Shown here one piece after another: positions 9,482 to 17,386 of a stretch of DNA of 64,000 nt. A model generated the notes under the pieces. It saw only the letters and a program-made list of their open reading frames with translations, did no database searches and was not told the DNA's origin. The position numbers were made by a program, and so were the translations under genes. Source of the stretch: Pseudomonas sp. GR 6-02 (lineage in GTDB: Bacteria > Pseudomonadota > Gammaproteobacteria > Pseudomonadales > Pseudomonadaceae); assembly GCF_001655615.1 (NCBI RefSeq), contig NZ_CP011567.1, positions 3,729,001-3,793,000 of the forward strand, written 5' to 3'. Every line of letters starts with the position of its first letter. Within the stretch, counting starts at the first letter, position 1.

Positions 9482-10408
9482 TCAAGCGTTGCGATATTCG
9501 ACCGTCAGGTGAGACAACTCATGAACCGGCGCCAGACGTTCGCGGATGGCGTCGGCACTGACGCTCGCCGTAGCCACGACACTGACAATTGCGGCTCGCG
9601 CCTGGGGCCCAACTTGCCAGACATGAAGGTCACTGATGCGGACATCGTCCGTCGATTCAAGCAGCTCACGAATTTCGGCGGCGACGTGCTCGTCGGTGGC
9701 GTCGAGCAATACCGCGGCGCTATCGCGCATCAAGCCATAGGCCCATTTCGCGATAACAAGGGCTCCGACGACGCCTATCACCGGGTCCAGCCAGACCCAA
9801 CCCAAATAGCGCCCGGCCAACAATGCCGCGATAGCCAGTACCGACGTCAATGCATCGGCCAGCACATGGACATACGCCGAGCGCAGGTTGTTATCGTGAT
9901 GATGGTGACCGTGGTTATGGTTGTGATGATCATGGCCGTGATCCCCATGGTTGCCTGCCAGCAGCAATGCGCTGACGACATTCACCGCCAGCCCCACCAC
10001 CGCAATCACCGTCGCTTCGGTGAAAGCCACGGTGATAGGTTGAAACAGCCGCAGGATCGATTCGCCGGCGATGCCGATCGACACCAGGCCCAGCACCATG
10101 GCAGAAGCAAAAGCCGCCAGATCCCCGACCTTGCCAGTACCGAAGCTGAAGCGCGAATTGTTGGCGTGTCGCCTGGCAAAACTGTAGGCCGCCGCGGCAA
10201 TGCCCAAGGCCACGGCGTGGGTCGCCATATGAAAGCCGTCCGCCAGTAACGCCATGGAGCCGGTGATATAACCAGCGGCAATCTCGCCAATCATCATCAC
10301 GAACGTCAGCGCCACCACCCACAACGTGCGGCGAGCATTTTCATCGTGGGCGGCCCCCAGAAACAGATGGTCGTGAGTAAAGCGCGAAGCCTGAGGTGTC
10401 AGTGTCAT
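9482..10408 (-). CDS. dmeF: Cation diffusion facilitator, cobalt/nickel exporter DmeF-like
   Basis: This 308-residue inner-membrane CDF transporter has six membrane segments, LLADGFHMATHA and HVLADALTSV metal-site motifs in segments II and V, and a His-rich loop with 11 histidines at about residues 159-177 between segments IV and V. The C-terminal cytoplasmic domain (about 215-308) is the ferredoxin-like CDF domain. The family exchanges divalent metal for protons; this subgroup, next to an RcnR-type repressor, usually exports Co2+ and Ni2+. It lies 11 bases downstream of the repressor gene and is surely cotranscribed. Confidence 0.9.
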   Translation of the reverse strand: MTLTPQASRFTHDHLFLGAAHDENARRTLWVVALTFVMMIGEIAAGYITGSMALLADGFHMATHAVALGIAAAAYSFARRHANNSRFSFGTGKVGDLAAFASAMVLGLVSIGIAGESILRLFQPITVAFTEATVIAVVGLAVNVVSALLLAGNHGDHGHDHHNHNHGHHHHDNNLRSAYVHVLADALTSVLAIAALLAGRYLGWVWLDPVIGVVGALVIAKWAYGLMRDSAAVLLDATDEHVAAEIRELLESTDDVRISDLHVWQVGPQARAAIVSVVATASVSADAIRERLAPVHELSHLTVEYRNA

Positions 10409-10419
10409 GGGGCAGGCCT

Positions 10420-10695
10420 CTATTTCGAGTAACGGCGGATGGCTTGCAACAAGTCTTCCACGCCTTCGGCGCGTGCTTCGTCGCTGAGGCCGGGACGGGC
10501 CACATGTTCACGGGCGTGGGCGTCGATGAACTGGTCCATCAGACCATTGACCGCACCGCGAATTGCCGCAACCAAGTGCAGGGTTTTGGCGCACTCGGCA
10601 TCGGACTCCAACGCCCGCTCCACCGCCTGGACCTGACCGGCAATGCGCCGGACGCGATTGAGCAAATCGTCTTTGTGTTCGTGGATGTGCGACAT
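10420..10695 (-). CDS. RcnR/DmeR-type metal-sensing repressor
   Basis: This 91-residue all-helical repressor of the CsoR/RcnR family begins MSHIHEHKDDLLNRVRRIAGQ. The four residues that bind Ni/Co in E. coli RcnR are all at the same numbers: His3, Cys35, His60 and His64. This predicts Co/Ni sensing and not Cu sensing as in CsoR. It is the first gene of the operon with the CDF exporter and likely represses its own promoter through the G-tract site directly upstream. Confidence 0.92.
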   Translation of the reverse strand: MSHIHEHKDDLLNRVRRIAGQVQAVERALESDAECAKTLHLVAAIRGAVNGLMDQFIDAHAREHVARPGLSDEARAEGVEDLLQAIRRYSK

Positions 10696-10717
10696 ACCTA
10701 TACCCCCTACCCCTATT
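10696..10717 (-). promoter_or_regulatory. G-tract operator of the RcnR-type repressor
   Basis: Directly upstream of the repressor ATG the minus strand reads TAGGGGTAGGGGGTATAGG, two G-tracts flanked by TA steps. RcnR-family operators consist of such G-tracts with flanking inverted TA-rich half-sites, so the position and sequence fit autoregulation. Confidence 0.7.
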
Positions 10718-10790
10718 TAGGCGGGCATAGTTACCGATATTGCCGGGGCTGGCAAGTCGGGTTGACTGCGTCATGGCTCATCGGCTTGTA

Positions 10791-10847
10791 TCGCGGTAAT
10801 AGCGGATCAGGCCTCCAGCAAAAACTGTTGTTGCCATTAGCATTTGT
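10791..10847 (+). repeat. Imperfect direct repeat, left copy
   Basis: The bases from 10796 (GTAATAGCGGATCAGG...) to 10847 match 11389-11440 at 42 of 52 positions in the same orientation without a gap. The pair brackets the small HEAT-like gene. This suggests that the cassette arose by insertion or recombination between homologous flanks. Confidence 0.65.
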
Positions 10848-10993
10848 AATAGCGGCCAGAGTTTCAGACCAGTCCTACATCTATCAAATGCCCTTTGATA
10901 TAGCGTCCGCATCGCTTTCAAAAGATGAAACCAGGACGCTCATGGCTGGAAAGGAAAAACCGATCACAAAGGCAATATTCAGGGAGTTAAAAA

Positions 10994-11329
10994 GTGAGCC
11001 TTCTCTACCAAGATCCAACAATGAGCCACGAGGAAACGACGAGACTTCTAGCTAGCAACGTAGAAACCAGCGTTGTTGTCGCATTGATTTCTATTGGCCT
11101 GAATGAACAAGACAAGTCCTGGGCTCAAAACACCTGTCTGAAGTACCTCGAGAGTGAGTCCGAATCAGTTGCAGCATCTGCCATAACCGCGCTCGGGCAC
11201 ATAGCCCGCAGACAGGGTGGTCTGGACTTGGGTGCTGTACGCCCGGCCCTTGAGAAGATGAAGAAGAAATTTCCCTCCCTGGAAGGGATTGTGGCGAACA
11301 CCCTTGATGATATTGAGGCATTCACCTGA
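10994..11329 (+). CDS. Small HEAT-like helical protein, function unknown
   Basis: This 111-residue protein starts at a GTG placed seven bases after a clear AGGGAG. It contains a HEAT-type helical unit (KSWAQNTCLKYLESESESVAASAITALGHIARRQG, about residues 42-76) and further amphipathic helices. There is no signal peptide or membrane segment. An internal ATG at 11021 is a weaker alternative. Its base composition is more AT-rich than that of neighbouring genes and it lies between imperfect direct repeats, which suggests acquisition. Small lone HEAT-like proteins of this size are often immunity or adaptor proteins; that is a guess and no toxin gene is adjacent. Confidence 0.72.
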   Translation: MSLLYQDPTMSHEETTRLLASNVETSVVVALISIGLNEQDKSWAQNTCLKYLESESESVAASAITALGHIARRQGGLDLGAVRPALEKMKKKFPSLEGIVANTLDDIEAFT

Positions 11330-11382
11330 CTTGCCCATCCGCAAAGGGAACTGGCCGTGAACCGGGCGCTGGATAACATCGA

Positions 11383-11440
11383 TCCGCAGTAATAGCCGAT
11401 CAAGCCTTCAGCAAAAATAGTTGTTGAAATGAGCATCCGT
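11383..11440 (+). repeat. Imperfect direct repeat, right copy
   Basis: This is the right partner of the copy at 10791-10847. It is followed without a gap by the REP-type inverted repeat at 11439, so the repeated segment may be an ancestral flank of that element. Confidence 0.65.
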
Positions 11441-11588
11441 GGCGAGGGGGCTTGTCGGAACGCCGCATCGCCCCGTTCGGCTGCGCAGCAGTCGTAAAAT
11501 CAACGTATGCGGTCAGTCCTGAGAAACCGCGATGGATTGGATTTGGGGTCGCTGCGCAACCCAACGGGGGCAAGCCCCCTCGCCACAG
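11439..11588. repeat. REP-type long inverted repeat
   Basis: The left arm GTGGCGAGGGGGCTTG at 11439 pairs with the right arm CAAGCCCCCTCGCCAC ending at about 11586. It is the same family as at 4096 and 57985. It fills most of the 324-base gap between the HEAT-like gene and the FKBP terminator. Confidence 0.85.
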
Positions 11589-11593
11589 ATAGC

Positions 11594-11631
11594 AAAAACC
11601 CCGCTCTCTCCTCTCAGAGACAGCGGGGTTA
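11594..11631 (-). terminator. Rho-independent terminator of the FKBP gene
   Basis: A 9-bp perfect stem AACCCCGCT / AGCGGGGTT (11598-11606 with 11622-11630) is followed on the minus strand by TTTTT, 23 bases after the FKBP stop codon. Confidence 0.85.
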
Positions 11632-11653
11632 ATCATTTCAATTCACTCGCCCA

Positions 11654-11992
11654 TCAATCATCCCGCGTCAGCACTTCCAGCAATTCAATCTCGAAAATCA
11701 GATTCGAATTCGGCGTAATCGCCCCCATCGAGCGCTCGCCGTAGGCCAGGTGCGCCGGCACCAGCAGCTTGCGCTTACCGCCGACCTGCATGCCCATGAT
11801 TCCCTGGTCCCAGCCCTTGATTACCCGCCCGGTGCCAATCACGCACTGAAACGGTTTGCCCCGGCTGTAGGAAGAATCGAATTCGGTGCCGTCTTCCAAC
11901 CACCCGCGATATTGGGTAGTGATCAGCGCGCCTTTGACGGCGGCTTTGCCGTCGCCCACTTCAAGGTCGATTACCTGCAACTCATCATTCAT
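11654..11992 (-). CDS. FKBP-type peptidyl-prolyl cis-trans isomerase
   Basis: This 112-residue protein is a single FKBP domain that catalyses prolyl isomerisation during folding. The FKBP core is plain: LITTQYRGWLEDGTEFDSSYSRG, the active-site region VIKGWDQGIMGMQVGGKRKL, and the C-terminal strand NLIFEIELLEV. I begin at MNDELQVIDLEVGDG, which gives the usual single-domain length; the frame is open 31 residues further up but that stretch lacks homology. No signal peptide is present, so it is cytoplasmic. Confidence 0.92.
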   Translation of the reverse strand: MNDELQVIDLEVGDGKAAVKGALITTQYRGWLEDGTEFDSSYSRGKPFQCVIGTGRVIKGWDQGIMGMQVGGKRKLLVPAHLAYGERSMGAITPNSNLIFEIELLEVLTRDD

Positions 11993-12104
11993 TACATTCA
12001 CTCTATCTGTGCGCTTGCCCGAGCGGGCTTGATGGGCGCCGTTTTCCCAGAAATGCGGGCTATTGGCAACCATTTCGCTCTGCATCCGGCAGTGGTCGTG
12101 AACT

Positions 12105-12157
12105 GGGCACTATACGAAAACTGCCTGATCGCCACTCGGCGACTTTTCGTACAGACC
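12105..12157. mobile_element. Short miniature inverted-repeat remnant (about 53 bp)
   Basis: The left end reads TATACGAAAACTGCC and the right end is the inverse GGCGACTTTTCGTACAGACCC. The right end, read in reverse, matches the left end of the larger element at 12745 over about 30 bases (GTACGAAAAGTCGCCGAGTG...). It looks like a copy with its centre deleted. No transposase is present. Confidence 0.6.
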
Positions 12158-12264
12158 CTAATTTACACAACAGGACTTATGTAACCCGACAATACGCCGA
12201 TACCGTGCAGCGGCACGGAAGCACCGAAGCACCACTTACTCCATAGAAGGCAGGAGCCTGAACA

Positions 12265-12726
12265 ATGTTTGAACACATCTGGCGCAGCATCCATTCCCCG
12301 GGCTACTTCCCCAACGTACTGGAGTGGATGATCAATATTCTCTTCAACCCGTTCATGGTGATTATGTGCCTGATGGTCGGAGCGCTGGCCGGTAAATGGT
12401 GGAGAGCCATCCCCTACGGCAGCCTCATTTGTTATGTGGTGTTCCTGAGCCGGTCGTCATTCTATCGGTGGGGAAGCATTTTCCCCGAAGCCGGCCTGCC
12501 TGCGCTGTTGATTGACGGCGCACTGCTGGCCCTCCTCGGCTTCTATTTGAAAGGCGTACTCAGAACCCGCTCAGAAGCAAAACCCGAAGGCCATTGGTTG
12601 CGCTGGCTTTATCAAAGCCTGAAGGTCGTCATGCTGACAGTCATGGTGATGTTCTGGGTACTCGTCGTGCTGGTTGTCGTGACCTTCACCGTCTCGGTCG
12701 CGACGCAACCGTCAGTGGTGAACTGA
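12265..12726 (+). CDS. Hypothetical membrane protein
   Basis: This 153-residue protein has four likely membrane segments (about residues 20-42, 48-65, 75-96 and 118-145) and a short loop with many charges between segments 3 and 4. AGGAG lies eight bases before the ATG. I do not recognise its family. It is bracketed by two related IS-end-derived elements whose tips face the gene, so it may have been moved or trapped by them. Confidence 0.7.
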   Translation: MFEHIWRSIHSPGYFPNVLEWMINILFNPFMVIMCLMVGALAGKWWRAIPYGSLICYVVFLSRSSFYRWGSIFPEAGLPALLIDGALLALLGFYLKGVLRTRSEAKPEGHWLRWLYQSLKVVMLTVMVMFWVLVVLVVVTFTVSVATQPSVVN

Positions 12727-12744
12727 CCCACCTCCTGCTTGCCA

Positions 12745-12887
12745 GGGTCTATACGAAAAGTCGCCGAGTGTCGATCAGGCAAGGCAAAAACAGGCGATGA
12801 AGCGGAGTTTACGGGTTGTAAATGAGCATTCCGAGCCTGTTTTTAACGCAGCATGATCGACACGCAGGCAGTTTTTCGTACAGAGCC
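12745..12887. mobile_element. MITE-like element (143 bp) with about 32-bp terminal inverted repeats
   Basis: The left end GGGTCTATACGAAAAGTCGC and the inverse of the right end GGCTCTGTACGAAAAACTGC agree at most positions, and both continue into GTGTCGATCA. The interior is about 80 bases without coding capacity. I could not find a target-site duplication. The structure is that of a non-autonomous element or fused ends of an insertion sequence. It fills most of the gap before the GGDEF gene. Confidence 0.65.
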
Positions 12888-12942
12888 TTAATATACCCGC
12901 CACCTCCCCCACGGTTCGATACGCCATGAGCGCAATTCCTCA

Positions 12943-14016
12943 ATGAGTCAGCTCTGGACCGACGTCACCATCGGCTCGCTGACCCTTGCCCTGATCGTCG
13001 CGCTGATTTGGCGCGATCGTTCGCTGCAAAAGCAGTTGGCCGAGTGCCGTGCGCTGATCGATAGCCTCACCGAGGGACAAAGTATCCACCAGGAAGGCGA
13101 CGCCGAGCGCTTCAAACGCAGTCAATACTTCGCCCGCATCGGCACCTGGGACTGGGAGGTTGATACCGACAAGCTCTATTGGTCGGATGCAATCTATGGG
13201 ATGTTCGGGTTCAAGATCGGCGAGGTGACGCCCTCCTACGCCCTGTTCTGTTCCTGTGTGCACCCGGACGACCGGGTCAAGGTCCGCGCCGGTGAATTGC
13301 GTTGCCTGGAAACCGGCGAAAACCACGACGAGGAATACCGCGTGGTCTGGCCGGACGGCAGCATCCGCTGGCTGCGGGAGACCGGCAATGTGGTCAAGAA
13401 TGAGCATGACGCAACGATCAAGATGATGGGCGTGGTCCGCGACATCACCGAAGAAAAAGCCTCCGCCAGTTATCTGCAGCACCTGGCCCATTACGACCCG
13501 CTGACCGGCCTGCCCAATCGCCTAGTGCTCGAAGAGCGCCTGTCCGCTGCCCTGGAACACGCCCGCCTTAGCGCCACGCGGGTGGCGCTGGTGTTTGTCG
13601 ACCTCAATGGGTTCAAGGCGATCAACGACCACTATGGCCATGCGGCCGGCGACCGCGTGCTGGTCACCACCGCAACACGCCTGAAGAAAATCCTGCGTTC
13701 AACCGACACCGTCGCCCGGATCGGCGGCGACGAGTTCGTGGTCATCCTCCAAGGACTTCCCCAAGGCAACAGCCTGCAAGACGAAGCCCGCAGCATCTGC
13801 CAGAAAATCTTCATCGAACTCGCACCGCCGGTGACCATTGGCAACGACCAGCGCCACATCGGCAGCAGCCTTGGGGTTGCGGTGTTCCCGGACCATGCGC
13901 CGAGCATGGACCGGTTGATTCACATTGCCGACCTGGCGATGTATGAGGCCAAGCGCAGCGGGAATAATCAGTATCGGTTGGGGAACATCAGCCCGATACG
14001 CGTACACAGCGAATAG
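12943..14016 (+). CDS. Membrane-anchored PAS-GGDEF diguanylate cyclase
   Basis: This 357-residue protein probably makes cyclic di-GMP. It has one N-terminal membrane segment (about residues 8-23), a short coiled region, a PAS domain with PAC motif (about 60-170, ending MMGVVRDITEEKA), and a GGDEF domain (about 182-345). The active site GGDEF is intact at residues 261-265. The product-inhibition site RSTD lies at 252-255, exactly five residues before the motif, so activity and feedback inhibition are both expected. No EAL domain follows. The PAS ligand cannot be read from sequence. Confidence 0.93.
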   Translation: MSQLWTDVTIGSLTLALIVALIWRDRSLQKQLAECRALIDSLTEGQSIHQEGDAERFKRSQYFARIGTWDWEVDTDKLYWSDAIYGMFGFKIGEVTPSYALFCSCVHPDDRVKVRAGELRCLETGENHDEEYRVVWPDGSIRWLRETGNVVKNEHDATIKMMGVVRDITEEKASASYLQHLAHYDPLTGLPNRLVLEERLSAALEHARLSATRVALVFVDLNGFKAINDHYGHAAGDRVLVTTATRLKKILRSTDTVARIGGDEFVVILQGLPQGNSLQDEARSICQKIFIELAPPVTIGNDQRHIGSSLGVAVFPDHAPSMDRLIHIADLAMYEAKRSGNNQYRLGNISPIRVHSE

Positions 14017-14187
14017 CCTTGGGTAAACGCCGCGTCTCTGGGTCGGCAGCATTGATCCGCTTCATGCATCAATACATACCAACTATGCAATTAACATATC
14101 GATGTCCCTGCTCCACTATCCACCCCAATAAGAACCGTGCACCGCGTCCAGGCAGTGCACGTCATAAAAGCGGTGGAGTACACGTCA

Positions 14188-15480
14188 ATGACAGCATCAA
14201 TCCATTCCGGTCGCTCCCGGACCAGTGCGATTTTCCGAGTGACCTCGGGCAACTTCCTCGAGCAATTCGATTTCTTCCTTTTCGGCTTCTATGCCACGCA
14301 GATCGCTGCCGTATTTTTCCCTGCCAGCAGCGAGTTTGCGTCCCTGATGATGACGTTCGCGGTGTTCGGCGCGGGCTTCCTGATGCGTCCGTTGGGCGCC
14401 GTGATACTGGGCGCTTACATCGATGATGTGGGGCGCCGCAAAGGGCTGATCGTCACCCTGTCGATCATGGCCAGCGGTACGATTCTGATTGTGCTGGTGC
14501 CCGGATACGAAACCATCGGGCTGTTCGCCCCGGCCATCGTGCTGATCGGCCGATTGCTGCAAGGCTTCTCGGCCGGTGCGGAACTGGGCGGTGTATCGGT
14601 GTACCTCGCGGAGATCGCCACTCCCGGCAACAAAGGTTTCTTCACCAGTTGGCAATCCGCGAGCCAGCAAGTGGCGATCATCGTCGCGGCGGCTTTGGGC
14701 TATGGTCTGAACCAATGGATGGCGCCGACGATGATTGCCGATTGGGGATGGCGGATTCCGTTTTTCGTCGGCTGCATGATCGTGCCTTTCATCTTCTTCC
14801 TGCGCCGTAACCTGGAAGAAACCGAAGAGTTCACCGCCCGTAAACACCGGCCAAGCATGGGCGACGTGTTCCGCACCCTGGGACAGAACTGGGTCATCGT
14901 GTTCGCCGGGATGATGATGGTCGCCCTGACCACTACCGCGTTCTATCTGATCACCGTGTACGCGCCGACCTTCGGCAAAACCGTGCTGCACCTCAATACC
15001 TCCGATGCGCTGTTGGTGACCTTGCTGGTGGGCGTTTCGAATTTTTTCTGGTTGCCGATTGGCGGCGCGCTTTCAGATCGCATCGGTCGTCGCCCGGTAC
15101 TGATCGCCATGGCGTTACTGACGTTGGCCACGGCCTACCCAGCGCTGACCTATCTGGTGCAAGCACCGAGTTTCATCAACATGCTGTTGGTGCTGCTGTG
15201 GCTGTCGTTCATTTATGGCTTGTACAACGGCGCAATGATCGCCGCACTGACGGAAATCATGCCGGTCGAGGTTCGGGTCGCAGGTTTCTCTTTGGCATAT
15301 AGCCTGGCGACGGCGGTGTTCGGCGGTTTCACACCGGCCATATCGACCTTCCTGATCCAGTACACCGGCGATAAGGCCGCACCCGGTTACTGGATGAGTT
15401 TCGCCGCGTTCTGTGCCCTGTGCGCGACGCTGTTTCTCTATCGCCGTGCCTCTGGCCGCCTGCAACCGGCCGTGTCGTGA
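14188..15480 (+). CDS. MHS-type MFS transporter, citrate/tricarballylate-proton symporter-like
   Basis: This 430-residue protein has 12 membrane segments and the MHS signatures [19 protein letters not shown] near the N-terminus and [13 protein letters not shown] in the loop 2-3 region, as in CitA-type citrate symporters of the same length. I chose the ATG at 14188, with GGAG upstream; another ATG at 14137 would add 17 residues. It is followed after 32 bases by a periplasmic binding protein and a convergent LysR gene, which suggests one uptake locus for an organic acid. Citrate or a related tricarboxylate is the best guess. Confidence 0.87.
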   Translation: MTASIHSGRSRTSAIFRVTSGNFLEQFDFFLFGFYATQIAAVFFPASSEFASLMMTFAVFGAGFLMRPLGAVILGAYIDDVGRRKGLIVTLSIMASGTILIVLVPGYETIGLFAPAIVLIGRLLQGFSAGAELGGVSVYLAEIATPGNKGFFTSWQSASQQVAIIVAAALGYGLNQWMAPTMIADWGWRIPFFVGCMIVPFIFFLRRNLEETEEFTARKHRPSMGDVFRTLGQNWVIVFAGMMMVALTTTAFYLITVYAPTFGKTVLHLNTSDALLVTLLVGVSNFFWLPIGGALSDRIGRRPVLIAMALLTLATAYPALTYLVQAPSFINMLLVLLWLSFIYGLYNGAMIAALTEIMPVEVRVAGFSLAYSLATAVFGGFTPAISTFLIQYTGDKAAPGYWMSFAAFCALCATLFLYRRASGRLQPAVS

Positions 15481-15512
15481 ACCACCCAACCTCTAACTGC
15501 GAGAGCTATTTG

Positions 15513-16289
15513 ATGAAAAGGTTTTTCAACTTTACCGCCCTGGCCCTGGTGGCCAGTCTCGGTCTGAGTTCGATCGCCCAGGCTGAAGAAATCCGTGTAA
15601 TGACCTCCGGTGGTTTCACGGCGGCCTACAAAATCCTCGGTCCGAAATTCGCCGAGTCTAGCGGCAACACCCTGGACACCGCCCTCGGTCCATCCATGGG
15701 AAAGGCCCCGGAAGCGATTCCCAATCGTCTGGCCCGCGGTGAGAAAGCCGACGTGGTCATCATGGTCGGCTATGCCCTCGACGACCTGATCAAGCAAGGC
15801 AAAGTCGATCCCGCTTCACGGGTCGAACTGGCGGATTCGCGGATCGGCATGGTGGTGCGTGAAGGTGCGCCGAAGCCGGACATCAGCTCGGTGGAAGGCC
15901 TGAAAAAAACCCTGCTCGACGCCAAGTCAGTCGCCTACTCCGACAGTGCCAGCGGCGTGTATATCGAGGATCAATTGTTCAAGCGTCTGGGCATCGAAAA
16001 CCAGCTCAAACCCAAATCGAAGATGATCCCGAAAATCCCGGTGGGCTCGGTGGTTGCCACCGGCGATTATCAACTGGGCTTCCAGCAGGTCAGCGAATTG
16101 CTACCGGTGCCTGGGGTGAGTTTTGTGGCAAAAATTCCGGAATCGGTGCAATCGGTCACCCGTTTCGCCGCCGGTATTCCGGTCAATGCGCAACACCCGG
16201 CCGAGGCCAAGGCGCTGCTTGAGTACCTGGCCTCCAGCGCAGCCCAGCCGGACGTAAAAGCGACGGGGCTGGACTCAGTCAGCCACTGA
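15513..16289 (+). CDS. ModA-like periplasmic substrate-binding protein
   Basis: This 258-residue protein has a clear signal peptide (MKRFFNFTALALVASLGLSS, cleaved after AQA near residue 23) and a type II periplasmic binding fold similar to molybdate-binding ModA (IRVMTSGGFTAAYKILGPKF, GEKADVVIMVGYALDDL, and a serine-rich YSDSASGVYIEDQLF hinge). No ABC permease or ATPase follows. It sits in the same unit as an MFS symporter, so it may deliver or sense an organic acid and not an oxyanion. Its end overlaps the convergent LysR gene by 11 bases. Confidence 0.82.
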   Translation: MKRFFNFTALALVASLGLSSIAQAEEIRVMTSGGFTAAYKILGPKFAESSGNTLDTALGPSMGKAPEAIPNRLARGEKADVVIMVGYALDDLIKQGKVDPASRVELADSRIGMVVREGAPKPDISSVEGLKKTLLDAKSVAYSDSASGVYIEDQLFKRLGIENQLKPKSKMIPKIPVGSVVATGDYQLGFQQVSELLPVPGVSFVAKIPESVQSVTRFAAGIPVNAQHPAEAKALLEYLASSAAQPDVKATGLDSVSH

Positions 16290-17202
16290 CCGAAGGTTGC
16301 TGGACTTTCATTTCCACCACCAGGCGCTCCAACGCCAATGCCGCCGGGGTTAACGTACGACCCCGGCGCTTGATCAACCCGACATTGCGCATCACCTGCG
16401 GATCGGTCAACGGTACCCGCGTCAGAATCGGGTGGTCCGCCGCCGGCATCGCCATCAACGGCACGGCAGCCACGCCCAACCCGGCCTCCACCAGACCGAT
16501 CATGGTCGTCACATGACGGGTTTCGCAGATGCTCGGCCGCTGCGGCACCACGCCAGCCAGCGCTTGATCCAGCAAAAAGCGATTGCCCGAAGTCTTGTCC
16601 AGCGAGATGTAATCCTGCTGATAAAACTCATCCCATGTCACGCTACTGCGTCCTGCAAGGGGGTGATCTCGTCTGCACGCCACCACATAACCTTCCTGCA
16701 CCAGCGGCTCGAATTCGACTTCGGCCTCCAGGGTGCCCATGAAGCTCAAGCCGAAGTCCGCTTCACCGTTGACCACGGCACTCAATACCTCGTGAGCACT
16801 GGAGTCGAGCACCTTGACCTTGATCCGCGGAAATTGCCGATGGTAATGGGCGATCACACGCGGCATGAAGTAGTACGCCGCCGACGGCACACAGGCGACG
16901 GTGACATGCCCGAGCCGGGTCGAGGCGACTTCGCTGATACCCAGTAGCGCCACGTCCAGGTCATCCAGCAGGCGTTCGACGCTGGGCATGAAACCACGCC
17001 CGGCCTGAGTCAGGCTGACCCGGCGAGTCGTGCGTTCGAACAATTTCACGCCCAGAGCGTCTTCGAGCTTTTCGATCCGCCGGCTGAGGGCTGGTTGGGA
17101 GATGCGTACGGTGTCCGCAGCCTTGCGAAAGCTGCCCTGCTCCACCACGGCGCGAAAGGCTTGCAGATCGTTAAGGTCGAAGTTGATGGTCATGGTGCGC
17201 AC
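16279..17202 (-). CDS. LysR-family transcriptional regulator
   Basis: This 307-residue protein has an N-terminal winged helix (residues 8-67, GSFRKAADTVRISQPALSRRIEKLEDALG) and a C-terminal effector domain. The second ATG three codons in is an alternative start. It converges on the binding-protein gene and is the only regulator of the MFS/binding-protein locus, so it is its probable regulator even though it is not divergent from it. It is also divergent from the KefB/KefC-like antiporter, with 184 bases between starts. Confidence 0.87.
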   Translation of the reverse strand: MRTMTINFDLNDLQAFRAVVEQGSFRKAADTVRISQPALSRRIEKLEDALGVKLFERTTRRVSLTQAGRGFMPSVERLLDDLDVALLGISEVASTRLGHVTVACVPSAAYYFMPRVIAHYHRQFPRIKVKVLDSSAHEVLSAVVNGEADFGLSFMGTLEAEVEFEPLVQEGYVVACRRDHPLAGRSSVTWDEFYQQDYISLDKTSGNRFLLDQALAGVVPQRPSICETRHVTTMIGLVEAGLGVAAVPLMAMPAADHPILTRVPLTDPQVMRNVGLIKRRGRTLTPAALALERLVVEMKVQQPSVSG

Positions 17203-17386
17203 TCGGGAACGAACAGTTTGATCAGCTTATCCTATGAATGTCACTAATTGATGCTAAATGTAACGACATCTTGGGTGCCTGCAAAATTGCCATCGCGAGG
17301 CCCAAACATTTTCGTTCATGGCTGACGCATCCGGCTCCAGCCTTTATCCTTATCGCCCCCGCCGTATCGAGTTTTTGGAGTTTCAC

